Below, one piece after another: positions 10,326 to 22,440 of a DNA stretch of 64,000 bases. The notes under the pieces were generated by a model. That model ran no database searches. It saw only the letters and a list, made by a program, of their open reading frames with translations, and had not been told where the DNA came from. Source of the stretch: Azolla caroliniana (Eukaryota > Polypodiophyta); NCBI GenBank assembly GCA_043228905.1, contig JBHGNT010000003.1, positions 3,038,001 through 3,102,000 of the forward strand, read 5' to 3'. How positions within the stretch are numbered: position 1 is the first letter of the stretch; each line of letters opens with the position of its first letter. The translations under genes and the position numbers were made by a program.

Positions 10326-10745
10326 CGGCCACACAGCCGACGTTTGACAATCAATCGGACAACTGGTAGAGAGACGGTCGATGAAGGGAGACATCCTCGG
10401 ACATACGGATGGCCGGCTGGACAACCGTCAAGATGACAACGATCGAGGTCCAGACAAATGGCGATGGTCATTGTTGGACTGACGGTGACAGCTGACGTTC
10501 GACATCCGGCGATAGACGGCCACAGACAGAGCCGACGTCTGACAATCAATCGGACAACTGGTAGAGAGACGGTCAATGAAGGGAGACATCCTCGGACATA
10601 CGGATGGCGGGCTGGACAACCGTCAAGACGGCAACAATCGAGGTCCAGACAAATGGCGATGGTCACCGTTGGACAACTAGTTGGACTGATGGTGATAGCC
10701 GACGTTCGACATCCGGCGATAGACGGCCACAGACAGAGCCAACTA
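10326..10745 (+). repeat. GC-rich tandem repeat, two units of about 200 bp
   Basis: The block beginning GGCCACACAGCCGACG at about 10327 recurs at about 10528 with few differences (CAATCGGACAACTGGTAGAG, GGGAGACATCCTCGGACATA). The start of a third unit (GACGGCCACAGACAGAGCC) is at about 10722. The DNA is clearly richer in G+C than its surroundings. No protein family was recognised in any frame. It takes the place of the C-terminal region of the RRM pseudogene. Confidence 0.8.
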
Positions 10746-10789
10746 ACCGGTTAGACAGCTAGCCGGACAGGAGATGGTCAGACACAAAA

Positions 10790-10980
10790 ATGGTCAGATG
10801 AAGAGCAAGATAAAAGGAGAGGAAGGAGAAGCAACAACAAATGAAGAAGAAGAAAGTAGTAAGGAGAAAGAGGAAAAGAGGAAAGAGGAGGAGGAAGAAG
10901 AAAGTGATGCCGAAGAGGAAAGAAGAAAAAGAAGACAGACTCAACTAGACTACAAAGAAGAAGAAGATAGGACGAGTTGA
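10790..10980 (+). repeat. Purine-rich low-complexity tract
   Basis: A GA/GAAG-rich stretch translates as Glu/Lys/Arg low complexity on the + strand. It could be a decayed charged tail of the RRM gene or simple-sequence expansion; it shows no domain. Confidence 0.5.
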
Positions 10981-11149
10981 TTGGTGTGTGATCCAATTGA
11001 GAGGTGTGATGACCGAACAAGAATGTTCGGGTCAAGCAAGCTCTGATCGAAGTTATCGATTGTAGAGTTGTGATCCACTCAAGGGATTTCCGACTAACGA
11101 GACTACTGATGGAGTTCTGATCGATGCATTGTCCCACATGCGTGCCATG

Positions 11150-11388
11150 TGTGCCCGTAGGAGTGTACAGGGTGGTGTAAGGGTCAAACATGATAAAGGG
11201 GTTGTGGTATATGTGTAATGTATACACGCGTGAATGAGGATAAATATGTGTATGAACACATGCACAATTATGTGCATGTGTACAAGAATGTAACGGTCAT
11301 ATTATGTAACCGTTATATGATGAACTATATAAACCCTCTATGGAGCATGTAATGAATAAAGAACTTTTCCCTCTCATCTCTGTGTACC

Positions 11389-11473
<85 letters not shown>

Positions 11474-11547
11474 TGTAACCCCCTTGGGAGGAGGGTGGAG
11501 TCGTTCTGGGCTTCACCCCCCACCCACAACACAAATGACACTCCTAA
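11150..11547 (+). repeat. LTR-like dispersed repeat, copy B
   Basis: Matches copy A at 8641-8924, with an extra segment (about 11235-11290) and a long pure CT microsatellite (about 11395-11470) inside. It has a TATA-like ACTATATAAACC near 11323 followed by AATGAATAAAGAAC. It ends CCTAACA and is followed by TTGGCACTCGTGGAG, which sits where a primer-binding site would. No gag or pol coding sequence follows that I can recognise. Confidence 0.55.
11395..11470 (+). repeat. (CT)n microsatellite
   Basis: An almost pure TC dinucleotide run of about 76 bases within the LTR-like repeat copy B. Confidence 0.95.
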
Positions 11548-14500
11548 CATAGTTGGCACTCGTGGAGAAACTCGTCGCAAAAACGAGAGAGTGATGTATG
11601 AATTCAACAATGGGTAGAGAATGCCCATGCATGGCCTAGTATTACCATGGTTGGTAACTTGAACACTCCCCCCCCCCCCCCCCCCCCCCAATGAAGCCAA
11701 GCATATAACTAATATTGTTGGATGCATATTAAAATCTATATGGTTGACCCCGCACTATAACAATATTGGGTGAGCATGAGTGCCATATATTTATCATGAG
11801 TTCTTGGTAAACTACATGCGAGTATGTAAGAATGGTGAGTACAAAATATATATGTGGATTGAAGTAACAATATCTAAATACAAACATGATTTGGTATGTT
11901 GTTACATTCCTCGTATACAATCCAATTATTATAATTTGTATGAACTAGATCAAAGCGATCCTTTTAAAAAATGTGTGTTCTCACATTCTTACATATGAGA
12001 AGATTGAAAAAGTATTGCTTGTGAAAGATTTTAATACTAGAGTTGGAACTTATCAAAATATGAAAGTTGATAATAAGGTAATGGTGTCAACTTCAAAGCA
12101 TGTGCCATAAGATTGATAATCTAAAGATTCTCAATGGCACTTTGTGTGTTTTCAATATGGCCCATCCTCAATAATTCAAACCACGTGCCCTTATACTTGC
12201 CCATTGCTACAAAAAACTCACACATTGACCAAGAGATTAGGATACACAAGGAAAAGAGGTACACTACAAGACTTCGCATATCAAATAACTAAACTCTATG
12301 AAAATGAGGTTGAGAATCATGTCATGAACCTCTCCGTTAGTAAATATGTGAAAAAATAAGTTGGCAGCAATTGGCAGATGTCTTTCTCAAGGTAGAGTAT
12401 CTATCAAAAGTGCACATGTAGGTGGACATCAAGTGCTTGTTTTCCTATACGAATCTTAATTAACGTTAAAATAAGGAAGAAAGGGTGCTAGACCACCCAA
12501 TCACCCCTAGCGAAGATGAGAGACGGAATTGAATCCTTACCCTTTATTCCTTGTGAACTAAGCCCACACCTACTAATGTTAAGATTAAAGAACTACAGTT
12601 CATTATACCATACGATTTCGCTCAAAACATTTCCCATGTAATACTTCGTTCAAAAAATAAAACATACATACACGTTATTACCCTCGTTTTTTCCATATGC
12701 CATGAAACTCAAAACATTGTTGTTTTGCATGTTGGGTGTCACCCTTGATGTTATCCAAAGAACCTCCCTCGTAGATTATGCACAATCTTTGTCAAAATCA
12801 CGGTAATTGTCCAAAGGGTTATATAATAATTTGATGATTATTCTACATCATCATCAAAGTAACCCAATAGAGTTAGTAATATCATGCATTACAAAAGAAT
12901 CTAAAAGATCATCATCATAAATGCATGTCCATTTTCAAATTAAATCCAACTATTCACAAACTTTCATGATTGATGAAATCTATGGCAATATGATATAGTG
13001 ACTATTTCTAGTAACAGGTAAGTACTAAGGACTTTTGTGAGTTAGCCTTCTAGAAATGTTTTTCAAGGACATGTACTCATCGGAATTACCTCCAAGGTTA
13101 CACCTAACACTAAGTAGAAAATAAGTAACATGAATCGTTGTCAAAATAATAGTACGTTGAAATTAATCCAATGTTACCTTGGGTTAAAGCTTTTCGATGT
13201 TGCCCAATTTTCTTTATTAGTGATCTGAATGAAAATTCATAAAAATGTCTCCAAAGTCAGATTTGTATTTTATACATAATAACAACTAACGACGGGTTTA
13301 ATGGTGTGCTTGTAATAAATTTCTCCATGTTTGTACTTTGATATCAAAGTCACAACATTAGTTTAAGATCATATTCACTAATACATTGCTCCTAAACGAT
13401 GTACTTAGACAATGACAATATGCTCACTATTTGCCATAAAATTCATAACTCTTGTTTTGGCATTGTCCAATGTTTGCATAGTAAACTTATTGTTATTGCA
13501 TTGCATAATTTGGCCCTTTCATCATAAAATCTCATGATTCGTGAATAATAACAACGCATTGATATCTTCTTCATTTTTCATTTCTCCCATTAAAGACATT
13601 GCTAATAAAGATCTTAACTAAAGCCTTCATTGTGCCATTATCCAAAGTTTGTTATCACTAACAATAAAAAGCAAAGTCGAATTTCCGCAAGGTACACATT
13701 ACGAATCCATATGCATACAATAAATAAGATGTCAATACTCAATACCATCAAGTGCACATATTTTCGAAATTTAAATCTTATTAATACTTTTTTATAAATG
13801 TTTGAAGATAGACAAATATATATATGGCAAAACTTCCACTTTGTGTTTGGAAATCTATAGATGACAATTCCTTTCGTAAAAGATAAAAGTCACATAAGCG
13901 CGCGCACAGGTACAAACTTCTATGTAAAAGAACAAATTCATTGGTTAAGCCATGATATCTAGGAAAAAGAACCACAACAATGTCTAGAAAAAGATACCTC
14001 GGTAACATGAGAGTGAAATACATCGGTATTTGAGGGAGGTTCAACATATACATATTCATAGTTAGTTGACTTAGACATTCCATGTCGTAATAAATAGAAC
14101 ATAGGTTATTTCCGATGGTGTATAAGTAGAGTTGACAATTTGATAGTTTTGAGCACTAATTATAATTGCATAGTGTTATGCCTCTATGTTATTCCCATTA
14201 CCATTGTAGCAACATGCGGTAACCAACTTATATAGATTCGTATTAATGTTCTTGATTAGCCTATTAGAGTGGGTCTTGATTGAGAATTTTATGTGTGAAA
14301 TAGTATGGTTTATATGCATACCACCAAACTTGGATTTCATACGAGTTAGATTGGGTGTATCATGCACGTCATTGTAAGTGTACTAACTATGATGTTTCGC
14401 TTGTCTTGAATTTTGAAACTTCCATTATGTAGGATAATGCATGTAAGTGAATAGTGCACATCAAATGCATGTGTCCCACTCTCTTAATAGTTTGTGCATG

Positions 14501-17500
14501 TAAATACATGGTTTAACTATCCATCCTCGTTCATAGATGGCGTAAATGTAAATTATTAAATTGCAAATACAAGAAGAGACATACCTTATTATGATATATC
14601 AGCACGACAATGGATTCTATTCAACATTTGTATTAACAAACAACAAATTGTTTTGTAGCATGCGAATTCGTGCATATGACAAAATGGTGTGCACTATGTT
14701 TGCCTCTTACTTGTGAATATGTTGATTAATTATGGATCAATGTACAAAAAAATGTTGCTAATTATCTACATTACCTCTCCAAGTTCTCACCAATGTGTAG
14801 GGATTTTTAGGAAGATTGGATATGTAAAGAAAGCAAGAAAAAGAAAGGAACCGTAAATAGAGAAGAGATCCAATTTTGGCGAGAAGAGTACTCTAAGAAT
14901 TTCATGAGCATAAAGGGTAATTTAGTAAATTTTAACTAGAAGTAAGCATTCAAAATAGTCTCAACATGTTGCATACTAGTGTCTACGAGTGTTCTCTATA
15001 TATACAAATATAATACAAAATAATTGGTTCTAATTTCAAACAAAGAATTGCGAGACTAAACTGTCCATTGGAGGTGAATGTCCCTGGTTTCTTTTGCAAA
15101 GATGTTCTATGAGAACTTTTGAATAAATTCTTATACATCCCACATAGATGACACATTTTCTACACTTGACCATTTAGTTTATCTCCCTTTGGATTAAACC
15201 TAGGTTTTCTTTTTGTGGTTCCAAGGGAGATAACCCAATGCTCCCCACACTATTCTCACTTTCCTTGTTTGGATTGCTGCCAATGGTTCTCTTAGGAGGA
15301 AAAGCCTACAAGAAAGCAATGGTAGATGTTCTCTTTTCCCATTTCATCACAGAACCAATGGCAATAACCTTGTTGTTCCACACAAGGCCTTTTCCAAAAC
15401 GACATCTATTTACTCAATTGCCCTCTTCAATTCATCAAGTTCTACCATTATTGATATTGTTCATTTGGTATGTGTACGTCGCAATAACTAGCTCATGTGA
15501 AGGTCTGGCTCCATTGAGTCCCCTCTCATAAAGGTGAGAATGTTTTATCTATAAGTAATTTGTAAGGTTTCACATTGCGCTTTGATACTTACTATGTGTG
15601 GCAAGGTCTTTAGTTTGTTGTGGGTAGGACTTGTTGTCATCATTTTGCAAAATTATTTGGCCTCATGGAAACTTCCTTACCTTCTAAATTTTGGGTGATT
15701 GTTTAAAATGATCCAATATATTTCATCCATACTCAACATTGCTCTATATTTGACTTCATTGACATTAATTGTTAACCAAATGTTGGGTCCATACCAAATA
15801 ACATTTCACAATCCTAACATAAACATAAGTATTTCAAAGGAACATGCATGCATTTATTCATCTTTAATTAGTATACCATAGGAACAATTTAGAACACATG
15901 CATAGAAATTCAAGTGCATGCTGGTTGGAATTATGAACAAGTAAATCTCATTAGTATATCACCATGCCCATTAAATGATTTAATTTTGTATTTGTGACTA
16001 TATCATTGCATCATGGTGAGTCGTGAGAATACTCAAAATAGTTTTTTCTTCCTAATGAAGAATTAAGGATCTAGCACTCTAGCGCATAATGTGATTTGTG
16101 ACATTATTCAACTTTAAAAGTAACATCTCCAATATCTAACTACATACAACCAAAAGTGAGACCAAGTAGCTCACAAAAACGTATTGGTTATCCCAACATA
16201 ATAATGTCTAAAATGTGAAAAGTACATATTGCATGAGCATTTGCATGCATTAGTTTACAAGAGAAATGACAGAGATATTTTGTTAGCCAAATGAAGGCTT
16301 AAGTATGTGTATGTGATCAAACCTCCATTTCACAAATAAAAAAGACACAAGAATCAACCAACATATGTGAGATCATATTGTATTGAATCAACATGGCTTC
16401 ATTGTTCGATAAAATCGTCTTCCAAAGCAATCATCGTTTTAATATTTGAGAATGCACACACATAAACAAGTATTTTTGCTAGTTTGGATTCCTAAGACTT
16501 TGAGACAACATGCAAAAGTCTGAATACTTTCTATTGTCCGTTGATAATATCGAGGAAACAATCGTAGCGTATATGCTTAGATCAGTGCTATGAAGAGGGG
16601 CAGAGGCAAAGTGATATTTCAATACTCGTTACAAAATAAAGGAAAAGCGAGAGTCTTGTATGCAGATACCTTGATTTTGAGGCCTTACGACTTACAAAGT
16701 TGATCACAATACCAATGGAGAAAGCTCATGGGGAATTGAACCTGCTCCACAATCTAGACTAAACTTAATAACAAGGTGTTAGCAATACATAACATTTGAA
16801 CATAATTATTGAATCATATTTTGATTAGTACTAAGCGAGCATTCCGACATTTCCAAAATGGAAACTACAATTGATTGAAGAAAACATTCAAATTTTGAAA
16901 AAAATTACCAAATTACCATTTCGTTTTTCGCAAATCCGATTCAAATCTGGACTAGCGCAGTTTTAACTGTCATGTAACCACTATTATTATTTGATGGAGA
17001 AGCATGCTTAGCACCCAAGCAACCATAACTTATTGCTCTATAATCAATGTCAATGTGGTAATGTAATGTAAGATGATGAGTCATTGAGTTATACATGTTT
17101 GATAAAATAGTGGTGTTTTTCACACAAGTACTAGAATTTGGTTTTTGATTAGGTTTTGAGAGGAAAGATGAAGGTTATTTGTATGGGGGAGGGTTTTGGA
17201 TAATTTTAAATTTGTTCATATTTTCTCTCACTTTACGTTAATTACAAATATAGCCTTCCATCACTTAGAGTCTCTTTGAAGCAACAAGGAAACAGAGTTT
17301 CTGTCTCTCTGCCTCCTACTTATCTTATTCTGTTTCTCTTATGACTGTTCTTCTATGACTGTAAAAGCTCTCCATTTTAGTTCAAAATAAAGGTAACCGA
17401 AAGACTCTTCGTTTCTTTCCTTTCTTATCCTTCTTTTCTTTTTTCATCCCTTCATATATATATATATATATTGCCATAGTTCAGAACCTCTCACAAACAG

Positions 17501-17540
17501 ACATTCTCTGTTTTTTTGAGGCACACATGTATTTACATAT
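11548..17540. other. Long AT-rich stretch without a recognisable gene
   Basis: About 6 kb with only short unrelated ORFs and no family motifs on either strand. A 22-base poly-C run lies at 11668-11689. A TA dinucleotide run (about 17453-17471) lies just upstream of the histidine kinase gene. The sequence may be old retroelement interior, but I saw no reverse transcriptase, integrase or protease motif. Confidence 0.5.
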
Positions 17541-17653
17541 ATTTTGGGCGGCTTCTATCCGATGAGCTCAAAGAAGCTGAATGAAGAAAGGCAGAAATGT
17601 GGCTGTATATAGGTAAGAACAAAAGAAGAAAGAAAAGAAAGGGGAGAAATAGT

Positions 17654-17661
17654 ATGTGATG
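17654..17661 (+). promoter_or_regulatory. Minimal start-stop uORF overlapping the kinase start
   Basis: ATGTGATG: an ATG followed at once by TGA, whose last base is the first base of the proposed main ATG at 17659. A longer uORF candidate starts at 17561 and ends near 17611. Whether either is in the mRNA depends on the unknown transcription start. Confidence 0.4.
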
Positions 17662-20600
17662 CGATGCCTCATATGTATTGAAAAAAGCATGAAAGACCTG
17701 AAGTGGTTATCCACAAGGTGGTTCCTTGTGAACTTCATGATTGCATGTATATATGTGGGAACAGGGCAATTATCAGACACTCTCTCTATACTCAACTCTC
17801 AAGCTTCGCCCATATGGGCGCCTTCGGGAATAATGGTGGCTGCAGTCCTCATATTTGGGAACAAAGTATTTCCAGGAATCCTCTCTGGTACCATAGCCAT
17901 CAATATTTGGTATTTCCAGAAGCAAGAGGTCCGATCGTACCTCCCAGCCTCAATTGCTTTTGGTATATTCTCGCTGGTTGAGAGCCTTTCTTGTGCTTGG
18001 CTCCTCACACACCCACTTTGCTACACCAATGGTTGCTTTACTTGGCAGGTATGTCTTATTCTGGTGATTGACTTGGTAGTTTACTCTGATAGTATCAATG
18101 ATATAAAATTGAGAGGACCCAAGTTCAATCCTTGCCATTGCACTAGGCTCTGTTCCATAGATCATATTCAGTCTCCGTGGGCATTACTAATCTATTGGCT
18201 TGTCCTCTTTTATTGCCATTATCAACTTTCTTGTGTAGCCTTTTGTTTTACCAAGTAGTCACTAATCTTGAGGAGTAGAAAACACCTTTGAAGAGTAAGG
18301 TTCGATACTTATGTGATTGAAATGGATGATTGCAAACAGGATGCTCGTGAAGGCACTCAAACGGTTGACACATTACATGATGCATTATGGCTATTCATTG
18401 TTGCTCCGGTCACTACACTTATTGCTGGAACTGGAAACGCTCTCGTTCTTTCACTATCTAGGATATCTACTTGGAGCCATTTCATGCGAATTTGGCCAAC
18501 TTGGGTTCTTGGTGACCTATCAGCTATTTTATGCTACACACCATGCATTCTTCATCTATGGAACCTCTTCCATGAGGATTTCAAAACGTTTTGTTGGGGA
18601 AGAAGCAAGCCCATGAAAGCTTGTCAAAGGCTCTGTAAGCTTGGAATTAATGGAAAACCTTCTTTGAGCACTTGGGTAGAAGAAACTACAGCTGATTCGT
18701 ATGTAATGCAATCCGATATTGAGAATGTGCTTCACAATGGGAGTTCTTTGACAATATGGAATAGCACAGATTCAAATATTGTTCCCGGGTATTGCCAATC
18801 GTCTAATAGGGTCAATGTTGATGGTTGCAATGAGTGTATGAGAGAAAAGTGTATAATGGCGAACACTTCAAGGAATATCTGTGAAAGAATGGCAAAAAAC
18901 GATCCAGGCTTCTCAATCCGGATCTTTCTCATTAGGCTTTTGGAATGCATGGTTCTATTCCTTATCTTAACTGCACTGTCTATGTTCATATTCTTCAACC
19001 TTGGAGCCCCGACGAATGAATTCGTGCAACACTTATCTTACTTGGTATTTCCTGTGGTCATTTGGGCATCATTTCGGTTCAATCGTGTTGGGCTTCCTTT
19101 GTCAGTTGTGGTAGTAGCCGTGATTGCCAGTGGGGGTACTGCAAAACACCATGGGGCTCTTTACCATGATGATAATAGTGACAATTCATTGCTCCAGGTG
19201 AAACACTCTGCAGAAATCTCAAGGACTAAAAGACTATTTTTTTAAAAATAGGAAAACAACATGCTGAAATACCCCTACTGGAACTGGGCTGTCTGATGAG
19301 TCTGAGTCAGTTTTGGGACAGTCTCCCAGTTGGGACAAACTGAGGGCATTACTTTTGTAGTACTCGATCGCAAAATTATTACTAGAATACAGCTAACAAA
19401 GAATCATCTCTCTGTTTCATAGGTGCAAATGTTTGTGAGTGTATTGGCCATGGTAGCGATAACGTTGGCCGCAATAGTGCACGACCGGAAACAAATGGAA
19501 GGGGAATTGAATGAGATGAATTTCACTCTAGAATCTCAGGTAGAGTATATTTATATATCCCATTATCCTCTAGTTGGAGTTTTGTTCTTATGATGGCTTT
19601 ATGTGCTAAAATAATAAAATTCATTTTTAACCTATACATTACAAAACTATGTAGGTTAGAGAACGCACAAAAGAGCTGCGACAAGCAAACCTGGAGTTAC
19701 AATCTTCACAAGCAGCAGCAGAAGAGGCCAGCAAAGCCAAGTCTGAGTTTCTTGCCAACATGAGCCATGAAATCAGGTAAATATTTATATATATTTGAAC
19801 TATCATTCTTGTAATTAAGATTTTGGTTCTTTGAAAAGCATGAAAATGTATGCATCTATACTATATGATGACAGGACACCGATCCATGGCATCATTGGCA
19901 TGACTTCTTTAGCTCTTGATACAAACCTCTCAGATGAACAGAGGGAGCATCTTGAAACTGTTTCTCAGTCTGCCGATTGCCTCCTCCACATTGTGAATGC
20001 GATACTTGACCTTGCAAAGATTGAAGCTGGGCGATTGGAACTTGAGCATATTCCATTTAGTCTTTCTGCTACCATTGAATCAACTATGAAGATGCTTCAA
20101 GTAAGTAGAGAGTGCCACTCTTATTGTACGAAAGGATGTTTCTAGGTTTATCATCATTCTGAAGGAAATGTTAAAGCATTCGTCCACATTCAGCATCCAT
20201 ATTTATTGTGTTGAGCTGAGAAAACTTTTCCATTTATACAATCTCATCATGACCCTGTGTCTTTAATGCAGGTTAGAGCCACACCAAAGAACTTAATTTT
20301 GTCTTGTCATATATCTCCTGATGTCCCAAAGTGCTTGATCGGAGATGCTGGCCGGTTACAGCAATGCATACTTAATCTCGGTAAGTTGATGTTATTCCAA
20401 ATCAAAATGAGCCATCTACTGAATTTAATAATGCTTTTAAATCTTGTAGTTGGAAATGCCATCAAGTTTACACAAGAGGGATCTGTTTCAGTGTCGGCAA
20501 AGTTGTACACAAGTGAAGAGACTGTACATCCAAGAAATGTTGCCCAAAGATTATCTTTTAAGAGTTCTTCTAGCTCTAGCGCATTTGGGTCTTCAAAATA

Positions 20601-22024
20601 CTTACTCAAGCATGACCTCTGGCACTCTATTTCTTTGGGTGAAGATATTGACTTGTCTGGATATACTGATAAATCCACCTCAAAAGGTACAAGGAATACA
20701 ACATCATCATTTGAAGCTGACCGGTTATGTGGGACATGCCAAATCTCAACACTGAATAATGAGAATGGAAACTTGAAGTCTGAAGACAATTTAGAGAAGG
20801 GGAAAATACAGGTGTTGTTTTCAGTGACTGACACTGGGATCGGTATAAGCAAGGAAAATCAAGAAGAGATATTTAAAGCTTTTTCGCAAGCGGATAGCTC
20901 TACGACACGGTTGTATGGAGGAACTGGCTTGGGGCTTAGCATTGTTGAAAGGTTTGAGAAGATTATCAATCTCATTATTATTTTAGCAAAGCTATATATA
21001 TATATGTATGTATATGTGTATTTATATATGTGAAATCTCTATCTAATTCAGACGCGTTTTGTATGTTTTCCCCTTTTACCAGGTTAGTCGGAATGATGGG
21101 TGGGTTCATCTGGCTTGAGAGTGAATTAGGGAAAGGTAGTTCGTTCTACTTTGTTGCTTCTTTTGAGAAAGGTGATCTGTCCACTTTTGAACCATCACCC
21201 TCCCAGAAAAGTGGAGTTGGGGAAGTTTTCCTCAATCACTCTCTCATATCTCGACCTTCTTCTCTTACCAAAACTAGCGATGTCAAGAAGAAGATGGCCA
21301 ATACTTGCAAAGAAACAGAGCAAACATGTGCATCTGATGCTGAAATATTGAATTGTGATTACAAACTCATTCCTCACGATCCTACACGAGAACATGCAAC
21401 TGTGAAATATTTGGATGAAACACTCTCCGAAGCTTCCATTATCTCTGAAACACTAGAAAAGAATTCATTGAAGCTGGAACTTGATAACCCATTTCTTTTC
21501 TTCAAAGGAATGAATGTTCTTCTGGCAGAAGATAATGTGGTAAATCAAAAGGTTGTATGCCAACAACTCAAGAAATTCGGAACTGTTGTCGAGGTTGTTA
21601 GTGATGGACAGCAATGTCTTGATGCCCTCGAGACCAGTCGAGAAAAATACGATCTTATCCTCATGGATGTTCAGGTAAAGGGGAACAAAAAAACAAGCAC
21701 GTTATATTCCATTCTTTTGCTTTACATAAAAAGGTGTTTTCTTTTGTTCAGTGTGTGTTGTTAAATAGAATATTATTTTTGCAATAGATGCCAGTATTAG
21801 ATGGTCTTGAAGCAACAAAAGTAATAAGAAGAAATGAGGAGGAACTTGGATATCCACATAAGCCCATCATCGGTCTAACTGCACATGCCATACAAGGCTA
21901 TAAAGATAAATGCTTGGAGGCTGGGATGGATGCATATGCATGTAAACCTTTCCAAGCTAAACAACTCATTGAAGTCATTCAAACAGTGATGCGGCCAATA
22001 ATAAAGGGTGATGGTAATGAGTAA
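17659..22024 (+). CDS. MASE1-domain hybrid histidine kinase (9 exons, about 1,050 aa)
   Basis: Predicted membrane sensor kinase passing phosphate from His to its own receiver Asp. Exons: 17659-18048, 18340-19197, 19423-19539, 19655-19776, 19875-20100, 20272-20380, 20450-20951, 21083-21674, 21788-22024; all splice GT-AG with matching phases, total 3,153 nt. Residues 1-430 are multi-pass hydrophobic with the MASE1 pattern (PIWAPSGI near residue 50; [10 protein letters not shown] near 160), plus a Cys-rich loop of about 110 aa. A coiled segment follows, then HisKA (SHEIRTP, His about 493), HATPase N-box (NAIKFT, N about 610), G1 (DTGIGIS, about 735), G2 (GGTGLGLS, about 764), and a receiver (AEDN about 925, phospho-Asp in LMDVQMP about 970, T 1003, K 1025). 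About 100 Ser-rich residues separate N and G1 boxes. MASE1 is best known from bacterial sensors. The first ATG could instead be 17689 (MKDLKW). No obvious disabling change. Confidence 0.9.
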
Positions 22025-22440
22025 TGATGATGGTGATCTGATGCCGATGCCAATGAGGACGACGGTTACAGTGACAAGAACAAGGACAAGCATGCTGATG
22101 ATGTTAATTATGATGGTGATGGTGAAAGCAATGAAGATGAAGATGAGGATGATAATGATGATGATGGTGTGCAACTATACAGCCATTGCTCAACATTGCA
22201 AGCAACATGATGACAGTGACAGTGGCAGCGACAGTGATGGTGATGGTGATGAGGATGATGCCATTATACAATACAGCCATTGCTAAACATTGCAAGCAAC
22301 GCAAAGCCATTGCTGAAGCCAAAGCCAAAGCCAAAGCCAACACAAATACTGATGGTGATGGTGGTGATGATGATAGTGATGGTGACAAGGATGATGATGT
22401 GCCCCATATACAACACTATACAGTCATTGCCCAACATTGA
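22025..22440 (+). repeat. GAT/GGT-rich satellite-like array with three interspersed copies of a 30-bp word
   Basis: Immediately after the kinase stop codon the sequence becomes GATGATGGTGAT-type repeats. Within it a unit around ATACAGCCATTGCT and AACATTGCAAGCAA occurs at about 22176-22207, 22270-22300 and, more diverged, at 22414-22440. One frame is open and rich in Asp/Met, but it reads as low complexity and I do not consider it a protein. It is probably 3' UTR or flank. Confidence 0.7.

Noticed and set aside
10202-11277. Several minus-strand ORFs (up to 154 aa) opposite the tandem repeat and purine tract
   Set aside because: They are antisense of the repeat units and of GA-rich sequence, giving repeated Arg/Pro/Ser or Leu/Phe/Ser strings with no domain.
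11668-11689. 22-base poly-C run
   Set aside because: May be a true homopolymer or a sequencing/assembly artefact; length cannot be trusted, so no feature meaning is given.
11340-11727. ORFs rich in Ser-Leu or Arg-Glu over the CT microsatellite
   Set aside because: Translation of a dinucleotide repeat; not genes.
15238-15531. 97-aa hydrophobic + strand ORF
   Set aside because: No homologous pattern, and hydrophobicity follows from T-rich codons.
22008-22440. Asp/Met-rich ORF after the kinase as a calcium-binding or acidic protein
   Set aside because: Low-complexity translation of GAT/ATG repeats that starts at the stop of a real gene and has no EF-hand pattern.
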